Source: Azolla caroliniana
Taxonomy: Eukaryota > Polypodiophyta
Direction: 5' to 3'
Length of the DNA stretch: 64,000 nt
NCBI GenBank assembly: GCA_043228905.1
Contig: JBHGNT010000018.1
Location: 6,448,001-6,512,000, forward strand
The notes below the pieces were generated by a model. That model saw only the letters and a program-made list of their open reading frames with translations, made no database searches and was not told the origin of the DNA. Both the position numbers and the translations under genes were made by a program. Shown piece after piece: positions 35,069 through 45,576 of the stretch (the first letter of the stretch is position 1; each line of letters opens with the position of its first letter).

Positions 35069-35860
35069 TTCTATAGCGGCAAGCCGGGATACTTTCAGAA
35101 GAACTGTCAGCACTTCCGAAAAGACAAGGAAACCAACAGTACCGTTTCGAAGCGCTCACCGGACCGGAACGGTAAAGACCGGAGGGGACTGGACCGGAAG
35201 GGAATGACGGCAATCGTGGCAAGTGAAGAAGAGTTGATGCTTATCACCGAGGAGAGTGAGTTGAATCTTGCCGGCGACGAGACAACATGGGTTGTCGATT
35301 CCGGAGCGTTGTTCCACCTAACCTTGGACCAGAAATGCTTCTCATCCTACACAACTGGTGAGCACGGCTGTGTCCAGATGGGGAATGAAGGGACATGCCG
35401 AATTATCAGCATAGGAGATGTGTTGACGACATCAACCGGATGCAAGCTGCTACTGAAGGATGTTTGACATTATTTGGAGGTTCGACTGAACCTAATATCA
35501 GCCGATCGGCTAGATGATGAAGGCTACACGGGTAGCATCCGGAATGGAGTCATGAAGTTCAGCAAAGGGAGGTTAATAGTGGCTCGGGCTCGGAAAGTCA
35601 ACACTCTGTACCTAATGAATGCCCGGTTATGCCGGGAAGAAGTGAACGTGGCATCCGACACTGCCGGTGAGTTGTGGCACAAGAGACTGTGTCACATGAG
35701 CGAGAAGGGGATGAGGAGGCTTGCCGATGACAGCCTCATTCCGGTGAAAGACGTGCATCTTGAGAGGTGCACCGATTGCCTGGCCGGTAAGCAAAACCGG
35801 ACCTCTTTCCGATCAAGGCCACCGATGAGACGTAATGCACCACTGGAGCTGGTGCATACC
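35069..35860 (+). pseudogene. Copia F zinc-knuckle end, protease and pre-integrase
   Basis: Plus-strand pieces: knuckle remnant (GKPGYFQKNCQHFRKDKE), protease TTWVVDSGALFHLT at about 35290, then LNLISADRLDDEGY and the pre-integrase GELWHKRLCHMSEKGMRRLA with CTDCLAGKQNR. A TGA at about 35467 replaces the Arg codon of the usual DVRH motif. The segment stops at LELVH, the first residues of integrase. Confidence 0.8.
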
Positions 35861-35903
35861 CGAACCGACTTTCGAATGACGAAAACACATCGAGGACATT
35901 CAT

Positions 35904-37110
35904 ACGTAAAGGGGTTCCAGCAGAAGAAGGGAGTGGACTTCGACGAGATATTTGCCCCGGTAGTAAAGATGACTTCCATCCGGACGGTGTTGAGCATAGT
36001 GGCAAGCATGGACCTCGAGGTAGAGCAGTTAGACGTGAAGATGGCGTTCCTCCACAGCGACCTCGAAGAGGAGATCTACATGGAGCAACCGGAGGGATTT
36101 GTAAAGAAAGGGAAGGAGCACCTAGTTTGCCAGTTGAAGAAGAGCCTCTACGGTTTGAAGCAGGCTCCTTGTCAATGGTACCGGAAGTTCGACTCCTTCA
36201 TGACGGATCAAGGATACCACAAGACGTAGGCCGATTACTGCGTGTTTGTGAAGAAGTTTGAAGGTGGAGACTTCTTGATACTCCTCTTGTACGTGGACGA
36301 GACCAAGTTGGACGAGACCATGTGAAGATACGGACGCTGAAGAAGGCTCTGAACCGGACCTTCTCAATGAAAGACTTGGGTACGGCAAGATAGATATTAG
36401 GGATGCATATCATCCGGGACCGGTCAAAGAACCAATTGTGGCTATCACAGTAGAAGTACGTGACAAAGATGCTTCAGCGGTTCAACATGTCACATGCGAA
36501 ACCGGTCGGATCGACACTCTCGACAAACTGTAGGTTATCTGGTAAGCAAAACCCGAAGACGAAGGCAGAGAAGGTGGATATAATGAAGATACCATATGCC
36601 TATGCCATCGGGAGCTTAATGTACGCAATGGTGTGTACCCGACCGGATATCGGATACGTAGTCGAAGTGGTGAGCCGGTTTATGAGCAATCCCAGCAAGG
36701 AGCACTGGAATGCGGTAAAATGGATACTCTGATACTTGAAAGGCACCTCAAATATGTGTCTCCGATTCGGCTCTGGTAAACCCCAACTTGACAGTTTCAC
36801 TGACTTGGATATGTCAGCTGATGCGGATATCAGCCAGTCAACATCGGGATATGTGATGACATATGCAGGGGGAGCTGTTTAGTGGTAGTTGAGGCTGCAG
36901 AAGACGGTTGCGTTGTCAACCACGGAGGCGGAGTACATGGGAGCTGTGGAAGCCAGCAAGGAAATATTATGGATGAAGGACGTCATTGGAGAGCTAGGGA
37001 TCCGGCGAGAGGAATACCAGCTCTACTGCGATAGTCAGAGTGCCATCCACCTTGCAAAGAACGCAGCCTACCATTCCCGGACGAAGCACATCCAGCGCAG
37101 GTACCACTAG
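35904..37110 (+). pseudogene. Copia F reverse transcriptase and RNase H
   Basis: RT resumes with YVKGFQQKKGVDFDEIFAPVVKMTS, then LDVKMAFLHSDLEEEIYMEQPEGF and KKSLYGLKQAPCQWY. The catalytic box reads YVDE instead of YVDD near 36300. RNase H has LSTTEAEYMGA and YCDSQSAIHLAKN. Stops at about 36228, 36390, 36450, 36730 and 36880-36890 are nearly all explained by C-to-T or G-to-A changes in CGA, CAG or TGG codons. The integrase core (about 300 residues) is missing. Confidence 0.8.
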
Positions 37111-37269
37111 ATCCGGGAGTGAGTAGAAGATCGAGAGTTCGTGTTGACGAAGATCCACATGGAGGAGAACGGGTTGGATATCCTGACCAAAGTGTTGACA
37201 CCCGACAAGCTAGATGCATGCCGGAAGAGGATCGGATTGATGAGGCATCCCATGCTGGAAGGAGGAGTT

Positions 37270-37877
37270 TGTTAGGCTTTTGGTCTCTCCATATGGGATA
37301 TGAGTACTTGGCAACGGAAGACCCAATGAGAACCGGATGATGAGTACTCGGCAAGGAAGACCCGCTGAGAACCTCTCACCGGATGAAGGAACATATATGT
37401 AAATATGTTTCTATTAGCCCTTGTGGCTCTATTTGTAAATAGCCTGAAAGTCATATTAGTATAAATATGACCTAGGGCAAACAGAGATATAGTTTTTTTC
37501 GTTGTCATCATCATTGTATAGAGTTATGGTGTGTAACTACTGTACAAAGACAAAGTGAGTGAGTGAGATATATATATATATATATATATATAGAGCGAGT
37601 CTCTGTTGTAACTGCCGCTAGGCAAAGATTGTGAGCAAGAGGTTGTTGCCTCTGTGTTCACCTGTTGTATTCCTCTCGACATAGTGATAGTTGGAGTTTT
37701 GTGAACTCCCGTGGTTTTTCCCATTTAGGGTTTTCCACGTAAATATATTGTGTACCCTCTCTCATATTATCTGTGTGTACGTGTATTCACCTCCATTCCC
37801 ATTCTCAGTGTTTGATTCGAAACGACATGATCTGAGACTCGGTTGTGGCCGCATAATATTCCACTTATTTCGTGTCA
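37270..37877 (+). repeat. Right LTR of copia F
   Basis: 608 bp, TGTTAGGCTTTTGG to TTATTTCGTGTCA. A (TA)n tract at 37566-37592 replaces the (GA)n tract of the left LTR (28440-28475). The uninterrupted TTGTGAGCAAGAGG at about 37628 is the reference for the copia G target site. Confidence 0.88.
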
Positions 37878-38069
37878 TGCACACATACATGCATACATAA
37901 ACACACACACACACACACATACGCTACAACGCTATTTTAAAAATGCCAATTGTTTTAAAAAGTGAGGGAAGAAAGAGGGGCAGGGGGGAAGACTACATAG
38001 ATATGTGTTGTGTTTTAGCAAAAAGTAAGGGGGGAAAAGAGGAAAATGGGGAGTGAGAGTGGTTTTGAA
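37878..38069. repeat. ACATAC/(CA)n tract and purine-rich sequence, no gene
   Basis: TGCACACATACATGCATACATA plus (CA)n continues the R1 copy D microsatellite after copia F. It is followed by a GA/GGGG-rich purine stretch to 38069. No coding signal. Confidence 0.6.
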
Positions 38070-38330
38070 CATTTAGTTAGACATAGTTCATACTTTGAAG
38101 GGTCAATGGGATGGTATACTTGGAGATTCTGAGGCTAAAATTGCTCAACAGAGTGAGTTTCTTATTATCTGGACAACTACTCCATTTTTTACATCCAATT
38201 ATGACACTCCTTATTGGCATTTTCAACCGCCGAAATGGTTGTTTCCCCCGCCAATCACATAGAGGTTTAAAATCTTGTAAATTGTTTATACTAATGATAG
38301 GATATCTTTAAAAAAAAGAAAAAAAAAGGG
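38070..38330 (+). mobile_element. 5'-truncated 3' end of the L1-like LINE with A-rich tail
   Basis: 38070-38170 matches 25970-26070 of the long LINE (TTAGACATAGTTCATACTTTGAA...). It then continues with a 3' UTR-like segment (CCGAAATGGTTGTTTCCCCCG) and ends in an A-rich tail at about 38308-38328. Severe 5' truncation with an A tail is the usual outcome of target-primed reverse transcription. It shows what the true 3' end of this family looks like. Confidence 0.85.
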
Positions 38331-38480
38331 GAGAGAGAGAGAGAGAGAGAGACTTGCTCAGGCACATGCAGATGAAGCAACGTTGTTGCAACTGGTTCTT
38401 ACAAATATGTGGAGGAGCTATGGAGGAAGAAACAGTCTGATGTCATGAGATGTCTTACTTCTACACGTAAGAAGTACCGT
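38331..38480. other. (GA)n tract and short unclassified sequence
   Basis: (GA)n at 38331-38352, then 130 bp with no recognised content up to the first H-family LTR. The last bases CCGT (38477-38480) recur right after the last H LTR at 58907-58910. Confidence 0.5.
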
Positions 38481-39427
38481 TGTCGTAGTGTAATTCACAC
38501 ATTACATGAAAATTCCATTTTTTGTTCCTCCAGATGGGACAAGGAGAACCGGTAAGGAGGACCTAGTAAGGAGAACCGGTGAGAACCGGATGAAGGAGGA
38601 CCCAGTAAGGAGAACCGGTGAGAACCAGATGAAGGAGGACCGGGTAAGCAGAACCGGTGAGAACCGAATGAAGGAGGAACCGAAAAGGAGGACCCGGTAA
38701 GAACCGGATCAAGCAGAACCGGCAAGAGCTGGATAAAGAAGGCCAGTGAGAGTCTCTCACCATATGAACAGACAAATTTGTAAAAAGAAGAAAAGATTGT
38801 TATATGCTTAGGGTAGAATTTGAACCTTGTACCTCCACATAGACAAACCCCAACCTTACCATTATAGTAACTCATCCTAAGTGTTCTAAATATAGATTCA
38901 ATACGTATAAGACCTTTATTTATGCCTACCTTTATTAAAAGGTAAGTCATGCATTTTTAGAATGCATGAATACTTTATTTAGAAGAAAAATATACACCAA
39001 TAAAAAATTACTCGTACACATCTAGCGAGCATGAGCACTATATTTAGGAAATAAAAGCATAATGTAAAAAGCAACTCATGCACATTTAGTGTGCATGAAC
39101 ACTTTAGAAAAAGCATGAAGCTATGCTTAGCCTCTTCCATCCTTATATAAGGAGGTGAGAAAGATGTATGGTGTTGTTGATTATTTTACAAGGATTGATC
39201 AATCTAATATATTCGTGGGATTCACGAGTTTATCATCAAAATTCCCTTTCTTACAATATAAATATTGATTAAATACACTAAACACGTGGGATTCAGAAGT
39301 TTTATTTCTTACTTCTCTTTCTACCTATTCATAACTAGCCTTATATTGTATTCTTCTTTCTCCTAGTCCAAAACCTCAGTGGTTCCCACCCAACTCACGC
39401 AACGATCCGGAGCCGAAAGGCACGACA
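38481..39427 (+). repeat. H-family LTR1 with primer site
   Basis: 947 bp, TGTCG...CGACA. Its 5' part has a VNTR of AGAACCGGTGAGAACCGGAT-type units (38540-38730). A TATA-like TATATAAGG at about 39156 precedes the likely transcription start. A primer site TGGTGAACCCGACGTG begins at 39432, 4 bp past the LTR. The priming tRNA was not identified. Confidence 0.85.
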
Positions 39428-39492
39428 CAAGTGGTGAACCCGACGTGAAACCGGGTGGGTAGGAGATAGAAAATCAACCGGGGGCTAATAAC

Positions 39493-40500
39493 ATGATGGC
39501 GATGTTTGAGTGGATGCTACAAGAACAACGTGCGATGTCAGAGATTGCGACGGTAGCAGAGCAGCTCATGCAACGGAACGGGCAATTCAACGAGAAAGAT
39601 GTGTCGCGATACTTGCGAGATTACAAGGCGGAAATGCTATTGTGAGGGATTTTGGAAGGACTGCAAGTGACATCCTTTAACCAGGTGGCGATCGACGGGC
39701 TTCAAAGGAGTATCCACGGGATACAACAACAAAATCCGACGTGGGAGGCATTTGAAGAGGCGCTAAAGACCACGTTCGCCATCGAGGACTCCTCCAAGGC
39801 AACGAGGCGGGGATTCGAAGATTGGATGGAAACACCGGATAAGGGGATGAAGGTCCTCGATGTGTTTTCATCATTCGAAAGTCAGTTTGCGAGGTTGTCA
39901 ACGAGAGATCAAGCTATCCTCGCACTTGACAAAGTGATCATGTTCCTACGAGTTGTGGACATCCGCGACCGGAAAAATCTTGGAGTGCTTTTGGAGGACA
40001 CGACCACTGAGAGTGGCCTCACCGAAACATGGGAAAGCGTGCGGGATATCGTCGCACGATACACGAAGAGAGCGCAATGGCTTGCTAGCAAAGAAAAGAG
40101 GGTTTTAGAACCGATTCCGAAACCGAGATCCAGATTGGAAGACCATCAATCGAGGGCTCGGGAGACTACGACCTAGAAGGGAATCGATGCAACCACGATG
40201 GAGCAGTCGCTGAAAGAAATGGAGAATCTGAAAATTGCGATGGTAAAGAAGTTGGATGACCATCCCACAAGCTCAAAGTATATGGACCGTCGGTGCATAT
40301 GGTGCGATAGCACCGAACATGATCGGAGGGATTGCGACGAGCACAAGGAGGCGTTACGACGGGATCTTATCTACTACGAGGAAAATTAGATCCATTCGAT
40401 GGACTCTCAGAAGCCACTCCAACCGAACTTCCGGAAAGGCGGCATGAAGAAGGTCCTCGAGGAGGAAATAGCAGCGAAAAGAAATTATGCGACAATTGCG
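39493..40500 (+). pseudogene. H-family gag1 with zinc knuckle
   Basis: Single reading phase from ATG 39493 with TGA at about 39643 and TAGs at about 40174 and 40387. The open middle (39652-40176) reads QVTSFNQVAIDGLQRSIHGI and FSSFESQFARLSTRDQAILALDK, the latter matching the ARLSEREQRLVGVDK of gag2 and element E. The zinc knuckle CIWCDSTEHDRRDC follows at about 40294-40335. It forms the particle in gypsy elements. It ends next to LTR2 with no pol. Confidence 0.75.
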
Positions 40501-40509
40501 GGAATATGT

Positions 40510-41346
40510 TGTCGTAGTGTAATTCGCACACTACGTGAAAATTTGCATTTCTGGTCTCTCCGGATAGGATATGGAGTACTCGATGAGAACCGGAAGGAGG
40601 AACTGGTAAGGACCGGACTTGGTAAGGAGACCCGGTGAGAACCGGATGAAGAAGGCTGGTGAGAGTCTCTCACTGGATGAAGAGACATATTTGTAAATAG
40701 AAGAAAGTATAAAAATAAATATTATATAGAAAGGGCAAGATTCAAACCTTGCACCTCCATGTTTATAATGTAAAGCCTTACCATTACACTAACATATCAT
40801 TAGTGTTAAAAAAGTAAACGTCCCACATAGAAAGGTAAGTTCACGCTAGGATAAACATTAGTTAGAAGAAAACGCATGATAAAAGAAAAATCTACGCATG
40901 CACATGTAGCGTGCATGAACACCATAATCGATAAAAACCATCAAGTTAGAAAAAGTAGGATCACTTTAGAAAAAACATGTTAGAGAAAGCATAGAGTCTA
41001 TCTATAGAAAAAGCATGGATTGTTAAGACTCTCTCATCACTATATAAAGATGAGGAGCACAATGTAATAGGGGGGTGTGTGGAATATTTGGAAATTGGAT
41101 ATATTTCCTAAAACACCAATTAATATAATATATTCGTGGGATTCACGAATTTGGGATCAAAATTGTCTCTTACTATCTAAATATGGAATAATTAAACTAA
41201 ACTCGTGGGATTCACGAGATTCATAACTTACCTATCTTTCTACCTATTCATTACTAGCCTTATCTCATATTCTTCTTTCTCCTAGTCCAAAACCTCAGTG
41301 GTTACCACCTGACTCAAGCAACGATCCGGCGCCGAAAGGCACGACA
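40510..41346 (+). repeat. H-family LTR2 with primer site
   Basis: 837 bp, TGTCGTAGTG to ...GGCACGACA, with a primer site TGGTGAACTCGACGTG at 41351. It is followed by a second gag, so it acts as a 5' LTR for gag2 while closing gag1 as a 3' LTR. TATATAAAG at about 41040 is TATA-like. Confidence 0.85.
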
Positions 41347-41384
41347 CAAGTGGTGAACTCGACGTGAAACCGGGTGGCAAGGAG

Positions 41385-42752
41385 ATGGAGAATCAACAAG
41401 AGGCGATGAGCATAATGATGATGATGATTGAGTGGATGCAACAAAAACAGCGTGCGATGTCGAAGATGAAGTCGGCAGTAGAGCGGCTTGTGCAACAAAA
41501 GAAGCAATTCAACGGAAATGATGTGTCACGCTATCTTCATGACTACAAGGTGGAGATGATGAGACATGGGATACCGGAATGATTGCAAGTGATATCCTTC
41601 AGTCGGGTGGCCACGGATGAGCTACAAGAGAGAATCCACAAGATATGGCAACAAAACCCGACATGGGGGTCCTTTGAAGAAGGTTTATGAGAGGCATATG
41701 ACTATGAGAGATCGAAGGGACAAGATTGACGCGAGTTCGACAAATGGGTGGTATCGGAGAAGACTGACCGAAGTGCAACACAAGCATTCCTAGAGTTCGA
41801 GCATTGTTTTGCTCGACTCTCGGAGCGGGAACAACGATTAGTGGGGGTGGATAAATTCCTAATGTTCGTAAGATCAATTGTTCGGAAAGAAAGGATGAAC
41901 ATCGGGATCAAACTCGAAGATGATGACAGTCCAAATGGCCTTACCGAGGATTGGGCTGAAGTTGAAAGAGTATGTCGAAGATATGATAAAAGGAAGACGA
42001 GAATATTGTCGGCAACAACATGGCCTACAAGGAATGATCGATTAAGGATGAATGATGTAGCCGGCATGAAGGCCGAAATACAATATGATGGTACCACGGG
42101 AGAGAGTGTGGAACAAGACACCCTCTTGTCTTGTGAAAGAACCACGACCAAGGATAAGGTCGATGACTTGAGAGTGGCGAACACCACTTCAAGAAAGGAA
42201 GAAGGTTTCGGAATACAAGTATCCGAAACATCAGGTGAAAAAGGGGTAAGCATAATCGAAGCTTGCATGATCGAGGGAGATAAAGAGTGCGAGGCAGACT
42301 TGATTGAGGAGGTCGCCACGAAAGATGACATCGAATCGGAGGTGGCTATGGACGAATCAATGGCGGATGGCCGTATAAAGACTTTCCTAGTTCTAGAGAC
42401 TTCGGCAGTTGCGTTCGAAAGACAACATGAGACCGAAGAGATGGAAGGTGGCGGAGAGAAAACGAAGGTCGAAGCCGATGCATACGACGGAGAGATAGCT
42501 GAGAAGGTGGCTATGGGTGAAACGACGGAGAATGATAATACTGAGGATTCCTGCTCACTAATCCTAGAGACTTCGGCGGTTGTGTCCGAGAAGCAACATG
42601 AGAGCGGAGAGACGGGAGATGACAGTGAGGAAGGTAAAGTCAGAAGTCGGTTCGGATGGAAGATGATCCGTCCGAAATTCCGATCTAAACGAAAGTCGAA
42701 CTGGTCAAATCCGGTGAACACGAAGAAAGGAAAGTCAACCCAGACCGAAACC
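41385..42752 (+). pseudogene. H-family gag2 with long charged tail
   Basis: ATG 41385 opens a phase with TGA at 41580, 41687 and 41726 and is then open from 41748. ATQAFLEFEHCFARLSEREQRLVGVDK matches element E gag. The acidic tail (VAMDESMADGRIKTF, ETSAVAFERQHETEEMEGGGEK, ETSAVVSEKQHESGE) repeats with a period of about 60 residues and also matches E. The frame appears to run to 43061 only because it reads through the copia J LTR (from 42753) and into the PLE, so that end is an artefact. The true continuation is at 50740-51190. Confidence 0.75.
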
Positions 42753-42841
42753 TGTTGTAGGCGAGGAAGGTCGTCAATGCGGAAGATCGAGAAGCATTCG
42801 ATTCTCGCTGGATACCTGCGTATGACAGTCTCTAGGTCGTT

Positions 42842-42887
<46 letters not shown>

Positions 42888-42990
42888 AAAAGACTCTTTA
42901 TTTCACAAAGCAACAATACAACAGCCCAACCTTACAAAAAGGTTACAAGGTCACTATATATAGTGACCGACTTAGGGCAACTACCCTTTA
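42753..42990 (-). repeat. Copia J 3' LTR, part 1 (cut by the PLE)
   Basis: TGTTGTAGGCGAGG to ...CAACTACCCTTTA. The intact 5' LTR continues with TGCTAATTAC, which here is found only at 45577, past the PLE. Confidence 0.95.
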
Positions 42991-43086
42991 CTAGGACCAA
43001 ATGGTCGAAACAAGGAGTGCGTAGAGATAGGCACAAGACGATTAGAGGGTGCTTAAGCTAAACAAGAGAAAGTAGGCAACATACAC

Positions 43087-43126
<40 letters not shown>

Positions 43127-43341
43127 TTTTTAATTCAAAGAGGGAGAGATGTTTTAAATTCAAAGAGGGTGGTGGTCTTAGGCAAACTAGTTTCGCTCAA
43201 TAGTGGAGCTCTTCAGTGCAAAGACCATTACAACAAGAGAATGTGATTTATAAAGGGGTGGGAAGGAAGAGGGAGTGAGAGAAAAAGGAGTGGGGAGGAT
43301 TTGATTTGTGTAGTAGATGAGAGAGAATAGAATGTGGTGAT

Positions 43342-43394
<53 letters not shown>

Positions 43395-45576
43395 GTGTGT
43401 AGGAAAGTGATAGGGAATGAGAGAAGGGAAATTAGTATAATGATGATGGTGAGGGGAGAGTTTTTAATGTGATGAAAAAGGGGGATTTGGGATAATATTA
43501 AGTGGGGGATGTGGGTGAATTATTTGAAAACTTAGTGTTAAGTGGGGGATTTGGGTGGATTGTTTGAAACTTTAGTCTTAAGTGGGGGATTTGGGTGGAT
43601 TGTTTGAAAATTTAGTCTTAAGTGGGGGATTTTGGTGGATTGTTTGAAAACTTAGTTTTAAGTGGGGGATTTTGGTGGATTTTTTGAAAACTTGGTCTTA
43701 ACTAGGAGGGCATGTAAGGACTTAGATTTTGTCCAACATACGAAAGGGCGTGAGATGCTTGTAAGCTCGGGATCTAACATTAAGTCATTATAGAGATTTT
43801 TTAGAAAACTATGAATGCCTAGTTTTGGGGTATGTTTGGTGTATCTAAGTTTAAAGATTGTGGGGTTAAGGGAAGTAATAGTTTTGGGTTGATATAGGAG
43901 TGTTTTTCTAAGACTAAAAGGTATTTTCTTATAGCTTTTTAGTATAAAGGATGGAGGGTAACCACGGTTAACTAGTCTATTGAAAAAGAGTTTTTTCATT
44001 TGGTAGAAACCTAATGGGGTGCTTTCTCTAATAAGATATCTCTTCACTTCATTAGTGATAAAGTGTTGTTTCGTATGGGAAGGATGATCCGATGAAAAAG
44101 GCAAGTATTGGTATGAATTGAGAGGTTTTTGAAAACAATTAAATAAGAAAGATGAATTTTCGAGGTTGATCCATATGTCTAAAAAAGGTAGCCGAAAGGG
44201 GGAAGTTTGAATGGTAAGCTTGATGGAGTTATTTGTGTGTGAAGGGTAAAAGTCGAGATATTCTAAAAGTTGAGATTTGGTGCCTGTCCAGACCCCAAAT
44301 GCATCATCAATATAGCGGGTGAAGTAGAAGAGATGGGGGGGCGATGGTTGTAAGTTTTCGAGATATACTAAAAAGAGGCATGCATATACGACTGAAAAGT
44401 TGCTACCCATGGCCGTACCTTTTATTTGTTGGTAAACTACGTCATCGAAAGTGAGATAGTGATATTCTAAAATAAGGGCACTAAGGGTATAGATGAGATT
44501 TGTTTTCGAAGGGGAAAAGTGGGGGGTGATTAGACTACGTAGGGCTTGGAGTCCTAACTTAGGGGGGATACTAGGATAGAGAGATTCAACGTCAAACGTG
44601 AATAAGAAACTATTAGATGGTGGGTGTAGGTTTTCTAGTGATTGGATTAGTGTGTGAGAGTCTTTTAGATATTGTGGTTGGAGAAGGAGGATTGGTAAAA
44701 GTTGGTGGTGTAACCACTTTGATGTTTGTTCAAATAAGGAGTTATTATATGAACAAATGGGCCGGAAACCCATAGGTGTTTTGTGTAATTTAGGGAGGAA
44801 ATAGAGGTTGGATACTTGATATCCTTTTTTGGGTTTGTGGAGGATGAAATTAGCTTCAATTGGGGAAAGTGTACCTAAGTGGTTTGTTATTATGTTATTA
44901 AGGCGGTATAGTAACTCTTCCAAGGGGAAGTGGCTGACTCTCTTATAGGTGGTAGAATTTGAGAGGTGTTCTATGGCTTTGGTGTAGTATGTGTCTTTAT
45001 CTAGAACACATACTCCCATATTTTTATCGGCTGGGAGGATGATAATGTGTTTGTTGTGTTGGAGGCTTTTAAAGGCTCTAGAGAGGTGGTATGGGATTCT
45101 AGTGTTTATGGGTTTAGTGTTGTGTGCTATTTGGTTAAGGATGTGTTGGTGTTTTTCTATTATGGAGACTAGGGGTGGATATTCTGTGGGTGGCATCCAA
45201 CTAGGGTTAGGTAGTTTGAAGGGGTTGAGAGGAAGTGAAGGTGTATTTCTAAAAAAATGTTTTAGCTTGAGGGATCTCGAGAGGTGGGTGAATTCTTTTA
45301 GGATATTGTTGGGTGAGGGAGGTGGGGATGGTAGGATATACTTAAGGCCTAGGTTTAGCAATTGTGTTTCATTTTTAGTGAGGTTATGTTTAGAGAGGTT
45401 ATGGATTTTACTATGAATTACTTGTGTACTAGTAAGAGGTTTCCAGAAGTTGGTTCTAGGTTTTTTATTTCGGGATTTGGGGTGTGAAAGGAAGGGAAAT
45501 AGTTTCTGTTTTCCCCCAAACCACATATATGTGTCTTGGGTGGAGGGGGATCTATTAAGTAGGTAGAATAAACGTT
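42991..45576 (-). mobile_element. Penelope-like element (PLE) without GIY-YIG endonuclease
   Basis: A 2586-bp insert in the 3' LTR of copia J. It encodes an intact Penelope-type RT and nothing else. There is no LTR and no obvious target-site duplication (left CCCTTTA|CTAGG, right ACGTT|TGCTAAT). The 3' part has a ~42-bp tandem repeat (43495-43700) and several (GA)n tracts (43091-43125, 43343-43392). It is the youngest insertion in the nest. Confidence 0.88.
43495..43700 (-). repeat. Tandem ~42-bp repeat at the PLE 3' end
   Basis: About five units with TTAAGTGGGGGATTTGGG and GGATTGTTTGAAAAC on the plus strand. The last unit overlaps the final codons and stop of the RT gene, so the residues NPPKSP are encoded by the repeat. 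The unit is G-rich on one strand but is not the plant telomere TTTAGGG. Confidence 0.85.

Larger units (their letters stand above)
28132..37877 (+). mobile_element. Copia F, degraded, carrying two later LTR insertions
   Basis: The left LTR is 28132-28520 plus 33950-34191 (split by copia G). The right LTR is 37270-37877. Both begin TGTTAGG and end TTATTTCGYGTCA. Flanking 5-mers TGCAT (28127-28131) and TGCAC (37878-37882) fit a target duplication with one change. A degenerate primer site TAGTATTAGAGC lies at about 34195. Gag-pol remains only in pieces (34222-37110) with many stops and a missing integrase core. A solo LTR sits at 34449-35063. Confidence 0.85.

Noticed and set aside
41702-42916. 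404-codon minus-strand frame across H gag2
   Set aside because: Antisense to gag2; its start runs through the (GA)n tract of the copia LTR and it resembles nothing.
42753-43061. C-terminal end of the 437-codon frame that starts at 41748
   Set aside because: Past 42752 it reads the copia J LTR and then the PLE, so that end is a chance fusion, not a gag domain.
43658-43700. Search for a GIY-YIG endonuclease downstream of the PLE RT
   Set aside because: The frame stops in the tandem repeat and the remaining ~670 bp to 42991 is (GA)n and repeat sequence with no such domain.
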